A stretch of DNA of 64,000 nt from Galeopsis tetrahit (lineage: Eukaryota; Streptophyta; Magnoliopsida; Lamiales; Lamiaceae), in NCBI GenBank assembly GCA_963675135.1, contig OY776125.1, positions 22,928,565 through 22,992,564 on the forward strand, in the 5' to 3' direction. Position 1 is the stretch's first letter. Every line of letters starts with the position of its first letter. Positions 34,830-47,390 of the stretch are shown piece by piece. Under the pieces are notes generated by a model. It did no database searches. It was not told the origin of the DNA and worked only from the letters and a program-made list of their open reading frames with translations. Made by a program: the position numbers and the translations under genes.

Positions 34830-37515
34830 TCATTTTTTTTTAATTTAAATTATCTACACTCATTCATATAATTAGTTCACCTCCTAAATTATTTTTTACT
34901 ATAATTATCTGCACTTACACATTTAATGAGTTCACCCCAAATCATTTTTTACCACAGTTATATGTACTCGCTCATTTTATGAGTTCACCCCCAAATCATT
35001 TTTTTACCACGGTTATTTGCACCCACTCATTTTATGAGTTCACCCCCAAATCTTTTTTTACCACGGTCATATGTACTGACTCATTTTATGAGTTCACCCC
35101 CAAATCATTTTTTACCACGGTTATCTGCACCCACTCATTTTATGAGTTCACTCCCGAATTATTATTTTATCACGATTATCTGTACCCACTCATTTTATGA
35201 GTTCACCCCAAAATAATTTTTAAAAAATAATCACATTTAAAAAAAATATATTATCTTTTTATTAATTTACACAAAATAAAATAAACTCTAATTTATATAT
35301 TTACAATATACAAACGAGTTATTATAGAGTTACCGTCGATTCACCACCAAGTAACCCATACTTTTTTAAAAAAATTGTAAAAATATAATTAATAAAAAAT
35401 CTATCGAAATTAGCCACAAATCTCGATTTTTTTATTTTTAATTTTTTTCCCCTCCTCTTTTCCTTTTTTCTTCCCATTTTCAATTTTTTTTTCCAAATTT
35501 TTTATTTCTTCGTTTTTTTTTCTTTTACTTTTTTTTTCGGCCTTTCTTTTTCATTTTTTTCAAGTGTATTTTTTTAATCTTAATACAAAATAATATTATA
35601 GGTATGATTTTATTATATTCTATCGGCGGTGCACCTGAATTTCAATTTTAATTTGATGAGTAAAGGACCTGTCGAAAATCTATGTCGGTCGGTGGGTGAC
35701 CCAGCCACCACCATATCCGACCACCCCTTCGACGGCGACGACGGTGCTTCCGTCCCGGCCGCTTAAGCCCCCTCCTCAAATCGCAATCATGATTCTTCAA
35801 TTCCATGACAATCGACATCATCTTCCATCTCGGCCACGATCCATGGCGGTCAAAAACCTCTGCTCATTTCGACCACCGACGCGACTACTTCGATCAATCT
35901 CCTTTGTGTTCGCGATTCAGGAGCTTCTTCGGCATCAATGGCACTCGCCTGCAACACTCACTTCGCTCTCGTTGTTCGTATTTGTCCAAATCGAAGCTAC
36001 ATTGCTTCGTCTTCTTCACCATGCTCATGCGCAGCCTCTTCCTCCGGTTGACAACGGTCCGACGGAGGACTGTGAGTATGTTGTCGATGGATCTCTGATC
36101 AGTCGGCACTCGGAACCGGTGAGCTTGTCGATGAAATCTCAGGCGGCGACTGCTGGCCTAGGGTGCCCTTCTATTTGGCTAGGGTTCTCTTCAATTGGGC
36201 TTGGTAATATGCACCCCCTATTTTCTTCAGTACACCCTGGTCTGCACTCCCTCCACTTTTTTATGGTATTATTGTTAGTGGTATTGATATTACTAGTTAT
36301 TGATTGTAGTATTACTATTAATACACTATTGAATTAATATTAATGATTATTGATTACAATATTATTGATTATTAATTGTGGTATTACTGGTTATTGTTTG
36401 TGGTATTATTGATTGTGTGGAATTATTTATTATTAATTAAGACATTACTGCTTATTATTATTGTTTATGGTATCACTGATAATTGTTTTTGGTATTACTA
36501 AATATAATTTGATTTGTGAAATTATTTGTTATTGTATAAGATATTAATGATCAATGTTTATGGTATTACTAATTACTGTTCATTCCTTCATGGTATTACT
36601 GATAATTATTTTTTGGTATTACTTTATATAATTAGGTGTGTGAAATTATTTGTTATTGTATAAAATTTTACTAATTAATATTAATGGTATTACAGATTAC
36701 TGTCCGTGGTATTACTAATAATTGTTCTTGGTATTATTGAATATAATTAGATGTGTGCAATTATTTATTTTTGTATAAGATATTACTGATTATTATTAAT
36801 GGTATTACTGATTATGATTTATGGTATTAGTGGCTATTACTTATTGTACTAGCGACTATTATAAAATTATATATATAATATTATTTTATATTAAAAATTT
36901 TAAAAATACTAAACAAAAAAAAAAGCAGGAAAAAAATGAGGAAATAAAAAGTTTGAAATAAAAACTGAAAATTGAAAAAAAAAAATTAAGAAAAAAAATT
37001 TGATATTTATGACTAATTTCAATTATTTTTTTTCAATTATGTTTTTACGATTTTAATTTTAAAAATATGGGTGATTTAGTGGTGAATCGACGATAACTCA
37101 GGTGTAAATTGTAAACGTATAAATTAAGGTTGATTTTATTATATTTTGTGTAAATCAATAAAAAGATAATATAGTTTTTTAAATATAATTATTTAAAAAA
37201 AAATTTGGGGGTAAACTTATAAAATGAGCGGGTGCAGATAATTTGGGGGTGAACTCAGAAAGTGAGTGGGTGCAGAAAATTGTAGTATAAATATAATTTG
37301 GGGGTGAACTCATAAAATGAGTGGGTGTAGATAATTGTGGTAAAAAAATAATTTGGGGGTGAACTCATAAAATGAGCGGGTGTAGTTGTAAAACAATGAT
37401 TTGGAGGTGAATTCATAAAATGAGTGGGTGCAGATAACTGTGGTAAAAAATATTGGGTAAAAAAAATTGGGGTGAACTTAAAAAAATAACGGGTGCAAAT
37501 AATCTCGCCCATATT
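34830..37515. mobile_element. Foldback-like element with tandem-repeat inverted arms and a GC-rich core
   Basis: The left arm (about 34840-35220) has six tandem units of about 57 bp, each with CACTCATTTTATGAGTTCAC followed by CCCAAATCATTTTTTACCAC. The right arm (37195-37505) has about six inverted units (GGGGGTGAACTCATAAAATG). The next inner segments are also inverted copies: GATTCACCACCAAGTAACCC at 35338-35357 against GGGTGATTTAGTGGTGAATC at 37070-37089. Long arms with internal tandem units suit foldback or Mutator-like elements. The core holds a GC-rich, exon-like segment (35690-36230) and a degenerate GGTATTACTGATTATTG array (36260-36860). No transposase was seen and the exact ends and target duplication were not found. 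Confidence 0.6.
35690..36230. other. GC-rich, possibly captured sequence in the foldback-like element
   Basis: The base composition changes sharply from its AT-rich arms. Overlapping open frames run at 35696-36337 and 35805-36098 on the plus strand. None resembles a family I know, so capture of a host gene piece is only inferred from composition and position between inverted arms. Confidence 0.3.
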
Positions 37516-39364
37516 CTATTTTGGTGATGTATGCATGGTACATGTAAGGGCACGCAAGTGTAACCCTTGTATTTAATAATAATATTTATTATTTATATAT
37601 ATTTTTTATTATAATATTTTTATTATTAATTTTTATATTTAAATGATAATATTTTTATTAAATAATAATATTAATATTTTTATAATTATTTAAGATAATT
37701 AATATTATTTTTATTTTTATTAATATGTTGTGAATTATTATTATATTATCTATATTGTTAGAATTAAATTTATAATTTTTTTTATAAATAATGTTATTAT
37801 AATTTTTAAAATTATAATTATTAATAATTATTGTTGTTTGTTATTTTTTGAAAGAATAAAATAATGTTGTTAAAATTAAAAAATTAGTTATAAAATTTTG
37901 GTAAAATATTTTTAAAAAAAAATTAATTACTAAAGATTAAAAAATATCAATCAGGACACTTGAAATAGAATGATCATTCCATTACATATTGTTTGCCGAT
38001 TCTGTATTTAATTTTGTTTCAATACTTCGGTCATTTTACCTTTTTTTTTCCACGTTTCTCCCTTAATGAATATCATTATTTATATTTCGCATTTCAATTA
38101 TAAATTATATTTATCCTTTTTCTCTCTCATTGAAAGAATTTTATATTATTTAAATGTGCAACTTTGTAGAGAGCTGGAAAAATCATTTTTTGTATTCTAA
38201 TTATTTCAGCTCTCTTTTATTTTGACTTCTTTGTAGTTTGATATGATCACAAAGATTACTTTTCGTTCAAATTAAAAAATTAAAGGTAGGAGAAAAATTA
38301 AAGGGAGGAGGGTATTGTAATCCGATATTGTGTTTGAGGCTTTATAACGTTAATCCAAATGCTTAGCACCGTATTTTTGGATTAAACTTTGAATTTAGGG
38401 ACTTTTGTGATGAACGTCGTTGAAGATCATTCTTGAACTTGGGGCTTTGTAACGTTACTCCAAGGGCTTGACGCCGTATTTTGGATCAAACGTCGATTTA
38501 CGGGACTTTTCGGGGCTTTTTCAGGACTTATCCGGAACTTTTCGGGACCTTATTGGGACAACCACCGTTGAAGATCCTCCTTGAAGAAACACCGGATTGA
38601 GGGGCTTAGTACCTTAATCTCCACTCGGGACTTTATTGGGACAACCACCATTGAAGATCCTCCTTGAAGAAACACCGAATTTGAAGATCCTCCTTGAAGA
38701 AACACCGAATTGAGGGGCTTAACACCTTAATCTCTTAACACCTTAATCTCCACCCGAACGCTGCTTCTCGCCGCCTTGCACGAAGAACACCTTTGAAGCT
38801 CCTCCGACTGCTGAATAGTACTCTAAAATCTCTGCAGAGAATTTTAGAGTCTTGAATGTTTCTGATTCTTAATTCTCAAATGAATGAAATGGGCATCTAT
38901 TAGGTGTAGAACCTAGGTTTCTTATGGGCCAAGGAGATATTTGTGCAAGTGGTTAGAACTTAATTCAAATTTTGAATTACTTGATGGGCTAAGAATACCC
39001 TATTTGGGCTTGATTTGATTTGTTAAACTTTAGAGGTGCGTCTTGATTTATGGAACTTTAGAGGTCCGTCTTGATTTATTTGACTTCAAAGGCCCGTTTT
39101 AAATTTTAAATTAATTTATTGAGCTTCAGAGGCTCAAATAAATTGGAGGGACCGATAAAATTTAAGTGTCATAATTTTAAAATTCTAATTCTAAAATCTT
39201 CTTATGGAGGGGCATTTAATTTAAAAAATTCAAATTCGAATGTTATATCTCAAAACAAACGTACATGTGGTAAAAGAAAATTAGTACTAATAAATAATAA
39301 TACAAGAAAAACACCAAAAATATCCGATTTTAGTCAACGTAAGGGTACAGTGTAGACCAGTTAA
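37516..39364. other. AT-rich spacer with a short-repeat segment
   Basis: 37560-38330 is AT-rich with nothing assignable. From 38330 to 38880 the sequence is more balanced and contains TGAAGATCCTCCTTGAAGAA three times (38562, 38655, 38682) and TTAACACCTTAATCTC twice, plus an inverted repeat around ACTCTAAAATCTCTGCAGAG (38820). It could be an LTR or TRIM piece, but no ends were found. Confidence 0.35.
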
Positions 39365-40207
39365 TTAATCGTCTCTCTCTTTCTTGACAAAGGCTAAATT
39401 CATCTTTGGCTTCAAATATACTCCGATGGCATCGTGTATGATCACTATAGCCATGAAATCCAAAAAAATTGTGATTTTCTCCGAGCTTGATGATGAACTC
39501 TCTGTCTTTGGATGTGCCAAATGGCCCGTATTCACCAAGGTTTGTGCCAAAAATGTGATTGAACATAAATCATTGTACCTACCGGTGGTGTAAACCTCTA
39601 ACCACTGTTATATACTCCATCGGGTAATTGAGTCGCACCTGCATTGTAATTTAATGTATTCATTTCTTTTGAGTATTTTAATTAAAAAAATATGATAAAA
39701 TAATAAATGTAGTTCAAATGATGCGATGATTGAGAGAGAAAAAACAATATACTCCCTCAGTCCCTCCATATTTAAAAATGTTTTAGAGTAATTTATTAAA
39801 TAAAAGAGTTTTCTAATTACATTAATTTCATTCCATAGTGCACATTAAATTTCAATTCTTTCCAAAGTCAAATGAGGATATAATTGGAATAAACAGTGTA
39901 AAAATTCTAAAAGTGAAAAAAATGGAATGGAAATTCAGTGAATATTTAAAAGTTTGATGAAACCTACCACATCAAATTTGTTTCCATAATTGCAACTTTC
40001 AAAATTGTATCCATAATTGGAACTTCCATGCAATTCAGACAGCATCAGCTTTCCATTGATATCAAGATACTGGCACTGAATCGAATTGATCATTGTGGCT
40101 TGGTGACGAACAAATATCTGCACAATATTACCCTGACCATTTCCATTCCAAGCCTTTCCACTAAACTTTCCATATGGACCTACTATGATAGTATCCATTT
40201 TCAGCAC
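39365..40207 (-). pseudogene. Jacalin-related lectin copy B, frameshifted exon 2
   Basis: Exon 1 (39968-40207) is open and encodes VGPYGKFSGKAWNGNGQGN and IVQIFVRHQ, and has extra residues (SNYGYNFESCNYGNKFD) from a local duplication near its end. Exon 2 (39365-39638, acceptor AG before GTGCGACTC) starts VRLNYPMEYITVVRG but needs at least three frame changes to follow the jacalin fold: just after VVRG, before the NLGEYGPFG stretch, and before DAIGVYLKPK. The C-terminal Asp of the sugar-site motif is kept in DAIG. The intron contains one end of a Stowaway MITE. Not functional as read. Confidence 0.75.
39751..39790. mobile_element. One Stowaway-type MITE end in the copy B intron
   Basis: TACTCCCTCAGTCCCTCCAT is a variant of the Stowaway terminus. 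The partner end was not found before exon 1. Confidence 0.35.
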
Positions 40208-40345
40208 AAAAAACAGAGATTTCTCCGTAGAGAAATTAAAAATGTCAAAAATTTAGATTAAGATGATTTGGTGTTATAGAAATTTGATATCATCAAGTAT
40301 TTATATAAAAAAAGAAGAATTTGAAGAGACGAAATTAATTAATTA
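40208..40345 (-). promoter_or_regulatory. Promoter block of jacalin-lectin copy B
   Basis: A TATATAAATA box about 95 bp before the ATG, and the conserved TTTGAAGAGACGAAATTAA (plus strand, 40321-40339), as upstream of copies A, C and D. Confidence 0.5.
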
Positions 40346-40912
40346 TTGAATGGCATTAAACACTTGAGAGACCATACCTCATTCGAGAATGCATGATTGT
40401 TTTGAAAAAATATGATTCAAATAATTTGCCTTATTGACTACCTTCTTAATCAAAATAGGGTATGTTTGCTTCGCAATTTGCCGGCTCAACTTTGAACTTT
40501 GCAATCCAAAATCAGACTAAAATTAAGATTTTTAAAATTAAATTCTAATTCTACTTTATTAACATCACCTTTTTTTTTTTTTCTCAACAGACTTACATAA
40601 TCCATCTACATTTTAATTCTCCCCTCAATATACTCACTAATAGGAAATAAATATTCACTTTATTATTTATCATATCTTGTAAATATTTTTTTTTATTTGT
40701 TTGTTATTATTTCCTTATAAATCTCTTGTACCTTGACTATATATATTGGATCTTCCCAATCAACTCATATTAATGGTGATCTCATACCTATTCTCACATG
40801 GTATATATCAGTCAAACTCACTTAAACTCTACCCGTCACTCTTAGCCTCACGCTAAATTCTCCCTCTCCCTCTCCTTCCACCGCCGTTGCCCGTTCCTCC
40901 TCTTCCGGCGCC
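40346..40912. other. AT-rich spacer between the copy B promoter and the Copia fragment
   Basis: No gene is seen. The last 60 bases (CTCCCTCTCCCTCTCCTTCC and CGCCGTTGCC) already look like the leader of the Copia gag fragment that follows. Confidence 0.35.
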
Positions 40913-42258
40913 ATGGCGGAATCCTCCTCCTCTCTTCCCCTTAACACTCTCGTGCACATGCTTACCGTGAAGCTTTCTACGTCAAACTATGCACATGCTT
41001 ACCGTGTAGCTTTCTACGTCAAACTATCTTGTTTGGCGTAATCAGATCGTTCCTGTTCTCACCAGCCACGGTTTGTTCTCCCACGTTGACGGTTCTTGCC
41101 CGAAACCGCCCAAAATCGTCAAGTCTGATGGCAAGGATGTCCCAAACCCGGATTATACTGTCTGGTTTGTGTTGGATCAGAAGATTCTGAGCCTTATTCT
41201 CTCTTCTGTCTCTGAAGACACCATGGCCGAAGTGATCGGCCTCACCTCATCTCGATCTGTTTGGACAGCCATCGAGGAGGCCTTTAGTCATTCTTCTGCC
41301 TCTCGCCTCAACCAGTTACGTAGTGAATTGTTCAACCTCCGCCGTGGCACTTCCTCGGTTGATGAATATAGCAAGAAGTTTCGACTTCTCTGTGACCAGT
41401 CGGCCTCTATTGGTCGCCCTGTTGATGTCGTTGACAAGAGTCATTGGTTCGGTCCTCAGTTTCTTGGTTTCTCTGACACCCGCATGTCTATGACCCCGAT
41501 GCCTTCTTTTCGCGATTTGGTTCATCAGACTGTTAATTTTGACCTTATGCAGCGTTCTATGGACGCCCCAACCACTCTTGTTCCTGCTTTTGCCACAGAT
41601 CGGCGCGCTCTGGCTCCTCGTAGCCCCGTTCTTTCTCTCATGCTCACTCCTCTGGTCATGGTGGTCGCCCACCTGCACCTCCGGTGGTCGCCCTTCCCCT
41701 GCCCAGAACGGCGCTCGGGGCAAACGATCTTTCACTCCTACATGCCAGATTTGTCGCCAACCGGGCCACTATGTTGGTCGATGTCCCGAGAGATATGCTT
41801 GCTCGTCTCAGCCCTCTGTCAACCTTGCTCAGGCCTTCGAGTCACAGTACTCGCTTGCTTCTTCCCCTGGTTCAGATTGGTTTCTTGACAACGGTGCCTC
41901 TGCCCACATGACTCCGGATTCCACTGCTATGGATGATCTCGCACCTTATAATGGTAATGATCATGTTATTGTCGCGAACGGTACTTCTATTCCCATTACT
42001 CACACTGGTTCTTATCGCGCTCTTGATAAATTTCGTTTATTGGATGTTCCGGTTGTTCCCCATCTCACTAAAAATTTATTATCCATAAGAAAACTGACTT
42101 TAGATTATCTTATCGACGTCGTTTTCTCTGATCGTTCGTTTGTGGTTCAGCACCGAGTAACCAAGGAACCTCTGGCTCGCGGCAGACGTAGTCGCAGTCT
42201 TTACATTCTGGAGCATGGTCGCCGCGTTGCACACTGCTGCTCGGCGAGCTTTGTTTGA
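40913..42258 (+). pseudogene. Copia gag-protease fragment, frameshifted and truncated
   Basis: Begins ATGGCGGAATCC with the Copia Gag pattern. It continues through a UBN2/retrotran_gag-like domain (VWTAIEEAFSHSSASRLNQL, LRRGTSSVDEYSKKF), a CCHC knuckle (CQICRQPGHYVGRC) and the start of the protease (WFLDNGASAHMTPD, where the usual DSG is DNG). It breaks off in the pre-integrase region (SLYILEHG). Lesions: a 37-bp tandem duplication (40954-40990 and 40991-41027) shifts the frame, and one or more further shifts lie around 41570-41700. No integrase, reverse transcriptase or LTRs are adjacent. An old fragment unrelated in detail to the Copia element at 45431-59357. Confidence 0.8.
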
Positions 42259-43441
42259 GCTTTTTCAGTCCTAAATTAAAACTCATCAAAATAAATACAT
42301 ATTTTAATTATTCATTAGAATTTTCTAAGGGTTGTGATTAGAGAAGTGATGGAGATCAACAATTGATAAAAGGAGTCAGTTGACCAGCAACTACCCTTCA
42401 AAAGTACAAACTTTATTTTAAAAAAAGAAAAAAAAAAGATGGAAGTTTTATACGAGATCCTCTCGCGCGGTTGGGGAAGGCTATCACCACTCATGAGTCA
42501 AGACCCTATATCGAACAATGCTAGGTAAGAATAAACATCATTAATGAAAAAAAAAAATTAACTGTATATAAATAAAGTATATGCAATTAAGATTTTTATA
42601 GTCAATTTAATTTGTTTTGTTCGGGTCGTCTTCCCCCGGAACCAACAACAGCAACATCAAGATCCACTTGCAGCATGTTGAGGCACTTGAAATTAAACAG
42701 CAAAGTCAAGACAAAATTCATGTCCAGTACTATATGGACGTGTACCATTTGGGTAATTCGGAGTAACAAAAATGAAAGAGATTCAAAGGAACGAGACAAG
42801 AATAAAGGTCACTATGTGTGACTTGGAGGAATAAATGTTTTGGTATCCAATTCTTCATTGTCAGCTTGATTTTGCAACCCTTTTTTATGTAATAGTGAGT
42901 AACTGGTTCATGACAACAAATTCTAGCATGTAACATAGCCTTAATTGTACATGTAATTGAGTATCCTCGATACTCAGCTCGTAATTACTGAAACACCTTT
43001 CACCGTTAAAAAAAAAAAGTATAGGACGAGTGTAAGTATCCATTCTAACCCATCTCGTTGCGACTCATTTACATTAATTAAATATTATTAGGGTTAGTTT
43101 GATAGATATGTGCATTTAAATTCAAGTTAACAGCACTTAGATAATTAACAACACATTTGGTGCAATTAAAGTGGTTAATTATGTAAATTTGAATTAAATG
43201 AGTATTTATGAAACGAAATTTAATTACTTAATAAAAATAAACCGAAAATTAATTATCCCAAGTATGAAACCAAAACGGGCACAGAGTACACCATTAATTC
43301 ATCATAGGATTCATGATAAACCAGCATAAAGCGACAATAAATTATTAAAAAAAAAAAAAGATAATGTAAGTAAACAGCATACTAATAGACTTCCATATAT
43401 CGATCTCCAGTTTTTCTTGAATGACCGATAGAATTAATCGT
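42259..43441. other. Spacer, possibly ending in a retroposed tail
   Basis: No gene can be supported. Bases 42612-42820 keep an open frame without known homology. A poly(A) stretch at 43008-43018 ends a sequence that could be the 3-prime part of a LINE (STIWTCTIWVIRSNKNE is vaguely LINE-like). No target duplication was found. Confidence 0.25.
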
Positions 43442-44051
43442 TTAATCCCCTCCCTCTCTCTTGACCAAGTTCAAGTCGATCAAGGTGGTGTTTGGCTTCA
43501 TATAAACTCCAATGGAACGGACATGATTACTACTAGCGGTGCCATGAAATCCAAAGAACTGCCGTTTCTTTCCCAGGTTAACGCTGAACATGAAATCTTT
43601 GGAATCGGATTTCTTGCCAAACGGCCCGTACTCAGCAACATTTGTGCCTAATGTAAATGAACGTAAATATTCATTCCCATGTTGACTGTTGGTGTAACCT
43701 TTAATCCAAGTTATGTACTCATGTGGATAATTGAGCGTCACCTGCATATCATATTAATTTATAATTAATTAAATTCAAGAATAATGTATGTAAATAATAA
43801 TAATAATAAATATACATCGATCCAAGAATAACTTAATTACCACGTCAAAATTTTTGTCGTAGAGGGCACCATGCAATTGAGAAAGGACCAGGTTTCCATT
43901 GTCATCAACATACTGGTACTGAATGGAACCGATGACATCGAGATGAGAAATAAACATTTGCACAATATTGGCGTGACCTTTTCCATCCCAATACTTTTCA
44001 TTTTGAAGCTCCAAATGGACCAAATTTGGTAATATCCGAACCACCCGCCAT
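43442..44051 (-). pseudogene. Jacalin-related lectin copy C, one frameshift in exon 1
   Basis: Exon 1 is 43841-44051 and exon 2 is 43442-43741 (acceptor AG before GTGACGCTC). Exon 1 starts MAGGSDITKFGPFGASK and then hits TGA, while the jacalin frame resumes one base over as YWDGKGHANIVQMF. Exon 1 is 211 nt, where copies A, B and D have multiples of three, which confirms a net one-base gain around 43990-44005. Exon 2 is fully open: LNYPHEYITWIKGYT, TNVAEYGPFG, GFHGTASSNHVRSIGVYMKP. The Asp of the GxxxD sugar-binding motif is Arg here. It is close to intact, so a sequencing or assembly error at one base would restore a gene of about 170 codons. Confidence 0.75.
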
Positions 44052-44140
44052 TCCCACTACCAAAATAATAATACAGACTATTTTCAAGTATTCAATTTAT
44101 ATAGGAGGAGGAGGAGGAGCGACATGAATTTGAAGAGACG
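44052..44140 (-). promoter_or_regulatory. Promoter block of jacalin-lectin copy C
   Basis: TATATAAATT about 47 bp before the ATG and the conserved GAATTTGAAGAGACG (plus strand, 44126-44140), matching the blocks of copies A, B and D. A GGAGGAGGAGGAGG run is unique to this copy. Confidence 0.45.
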
Positions 44141-44767
44141 TCCAAATTAATTACTCACAATGCAGCCTAGCTCATTCCAAAATTAAAGTATGAATTAAAT
44201 ATATTATTAATCAAAATATGATCCAAATTACAAAGATAGAGACTTACGGGTCATGTTAAAATTGTCATTAAACGTAAGAAAATCTGCTAGTTGGGTCCAA
44301 TTAAAATTCCCCACCTTGTCTAATCCCTTGCATAACTGTAAGCAATCCAAATGAAGAGCCACTAATTAAGCGTCAGAGGCAAACACACTGCAAACACGAT
44401 TATCAATACATGTAGAAAAGCACGCTTTTTTTTTAATTGTTGATATTATATTTAGTCCTCTTTTTTTATTTATTGTTGATATTATAAATTTATAATTATA
44501 TTTAGTCCGTTTGACTGATTCTAAAATAAATCATTTAATTTTTTATTTTATAAAATACACCCTACATCTTATAATTTAGTCATTTTTAATCGATTTTAGT
44601 CCTTTAAATTTAAATTTTTCGAAAATTTTTGTGGCTCCGGTCAAATATCCAATTTTGAAAAAATTAATATGCAATATTTTAAAAACGTCATTAAAATATT
44701 GATTTTTTTAATTAAAAACTAAAAAAATATGAAATATATAATAATTCCTAAAAAATAATACAATATA
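44141..44767. other. AT-rich spacer
   Basis: Nothing assignable beyond the upstream remainder of the lectin copy C duplication unit (to about 44230). Confidence 0.4.
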
Positions 44768-45003
44768 CTCCCTCCTCCTCCTCCGTTAAAGTGAAAGCTA
44801 CCAAATTTTCCTTTTTCGTCTGTCCCAATGAAATGAAAGTTATCGATTCCTTTTTTGGTAACTATTCTCTCTAACATTTAATTATATTCTTCTTCCATAT
44901 ATGCACTCAATAACATCACCTTTAATACATCTACTTATTATATTAGTATTTCTTAACTTTCGTACCCGGAGCTCAAAGGGGACTTTTCCCGGGACGGAGG
45001 GAG
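44768..45003. mobile_element. Stowaway-type MITE
   Basis: The left end CTCCCTCCTCCTCCTCCGTT and the right end CCCGGGACGGAGGGAG are Stowaway termini, with TA on both sides (44766-44767 and 45004-45005). The length is 236 bp. The left end has a CTC triplet expansion. Confidence 0.7.
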
Positions 45004-45430
45004 TATTAATTAATTAAAAATAAAAAAACTGAAAGTTAAAAAATTAGATTACTATTTCCAAAAAAAATAATATCGAAGTCTTGTATACACTCAAGTACAC
45101 AATGCACTTGAGTTGACCGGTCAACGGTTGACATTAACTTTCTGCTTTTTTTTTTTAATATTTTTTTTGAAAAGTGAACACCATTTTTAATGAAGAGTGT
45201 AGCTCATTATAACTAAAAAAAAGTGCAACATAATATTTGGTAAAAAAAAACAATTCAGTATAACTAAAATGTGCAACACAATATTAATGAAAAGTGTAAG
45301 CTATATTAATGAAAATTGTAAGTTATTATAATTGAAAAATGTAAGTTATTATAACTAAAAAGTGAAACAGAATATTATTAAAAAGTGCAAGTCAGTATCA
45401 CAGTTTTTAATAAAAAGTGTAAATTATTAT

Positions 45431-45630
45431 TGTTACGGAATTGTATCCACAAAGCAACTCCTTACAAATGATAAATCAAGACAACTAGAAACGCAATGAA
45501 TTGAAATGAATAAATAACTCAAAGAAAGAACACAGGATTTACGTGGTTCGATCAAATGATCTACGTCCACGGAGGATAGAAGACTCTCTTCACTAATCAC
45601 AAATGAAAGTTACAGATTACAAGTGTACAC
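45431..45630 (-). repeat. Copia 3-prime LTR, outer part (interrupted)
   Basis: 200 bp corresponding to 58725-58924. It stops at the TACAC target site of TR-GAG-2 and resumes at 54147. Confidence 0.9.
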
Positions 45631-47374
45631 TGACTTGAACGAATTTTTGGTCACTAAGTGTTGACTAACTACTTCCCCTCAAGCATAAGGGTTCGTAGTA
45701 GTAATGGAAGTATTCGACCAAGTAGTTTCGACCTAGGAGGTGAGTTTGTGCAATGGATCCCTAGAGTTTTGTGTTGTAATAGCTAATGTAACTACGGTTT
45801 CGGGTTTTTGGATTTCTAAAATTAAAGCTAAATTACTACCAAGATGCTAGAAACTAACAAGTGATTTATACTACTAAAAGTGAGAAAAGCACAAATAAGA
45901 GAAATTACCAAAACTTAACAAAGAAAATGACTACTAAGCAAGTATTTAACAATTAAAACAAAGAACAACTACGAATATAATTCGAAGAAGTGCAAGTGTG
46001 GGAGAATGCTTCGGGTGTTCTCTACCTAGTGAAATGGAGAGGAATTGTTTTTACTTTGTTATTGCTTCAATTATGACTTGCTAAGAGCACCTAAATGCTA
46101 GGATGATAACCATTTCCCTTCGGGTAATATAGCCTTAATTCTAAGGTGTTCCCAAACCCGGTAATAAGGATTTCTTCCTAATCCTCACCAACTACTCAAA
46201 CAACCATTCAAGTAATTAATGTCTTTTAATGGGGTTCTAATACGATTAACTCTCTCTCGACGAATTAAAAGTATAACTAACACATTTGCATACCAACAAC
46301 TCACACCATAAATATAGACATGTCCATGTAACTCTCGTCTACGCTAAACATGCATCTAAATATGGATTAATAGAAGTTAACACACAAAGTACTCATAATA
46401 CCCATTAAAAGAAGCAATAAACCTAATCTTAACAATACAAAGCTCAAACAATTCCAAACTCAATATTCACATGGTTTTAGAACACCCAAAGCATAAATAA
46501 ACTTAGCTCATGGTGTTTTGAGAAACCCCCATGGCTAAAACATAAAAAGAACTCAAGATAAACATTAAATATGGAATTATATAGAAAATGAGAGAATGGT
46601 TTGAAGTCACCTTGTTGTTTCTTCAAAATACCTAGCTATTACAAAAGTGTGGAGCCTTCTTCTTCAAAAACCTATGCTAAGTACTCTATCTTGAAGCTAA
46701 ACTATGAATTAAATGAGCAATAAATGTGGAAATGGAGATTAAGATGACTAGGGTTTCAAGAGTTGTAATAAATGAGGGCCAAAAGTTCTCTTACAAACTG
46801 AGTTTGAAGCTATTTAAAGCTTCCAAAAGTGTGTGAGACGAAATTAGCATTTGGGTCCTTGAAGTTCTTCAAAATTCTCAAAAAACCCCGAAAATCGTGA
46901 GTTGACTCGGTCAACCGAGTGAGAGGGACTTCCAGAACCAAAAATGGTTCCAGATGTCAAACGGGTGCCAGTGTGATATCAAACGGCCGCCAGTGTGATA
47001 TCACTCGGCCGCCAGTGTGATATCAAACGGCCGCCAGTGTGACATGGCCATTCCAGAAACTTTCTGTAAGTTTTTCTCACTCGGCCGCCAGTGTGATCCC
47101 ACTCGGCCGGCCGAGTGACTTCTGCTACTTTGATTTTTCTAACACTTTTCCTTGGCTTTCCTTCTTGTCCTCCAACCGAACTTCAATTCCCACGCGCCGA
47201 TGCTCGTTTTCCTTCTAAAACGGACTATTTCACCTTGTTTCCTACACTTTGAACACATTTCTTAACAACAAGGTTAGTAGCACCATTTCTAACAATTATG
47301 ACCAAAACCACATCAAAATGCTACGATAACATAGCAATAATGAGTACAAAAACGAGCAATCTCACACCCAATCA
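45631..47374 (-). repeat. 3-prime LTR of TR-GAG-2
   Basis: 1744 bp, TG...CA. It contains four or five copies of CGGCCGCCAGTGTGAT(ATC) alternating with ACTCGG or AAACGG between about 46965 and 47110. The other LTR has 21 extra bases (GATCACTCGGTCAACCGAGTG) and lacks one GAAG. Confidence 0.9.
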
Positions 47375-47390
47375 ACCCCCCCCAAACTTA
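47375..47390 (-). promoter_or_regulatory. Polypurine tract of TR-GAG-2
   Basis: On the element strand AAGTTTGGGGGGGGT lies directly before the 3-prime LTR. TR-GAG-1 has a matching GTAAGTTTGGG run in the same place. Confidence 0.65.

Noticed and set aside
42612..43018. Possible LINE 3-prime part with poly(A)
   Set aside because: Only a few residues look LINE-like and no target duplication was found; kept as an unclassified spacer.
46965..47110. CGGCCGCCAGTGTG resembles a cloning-vector polylinker, suggesting vector contamination
   Set aside because: It occurs several times, with natural variants such as GGGTGCCAGTGTGATATC, at the same place in both LTRs of a well-defined retrotransposon, so it is native repeat sequence.
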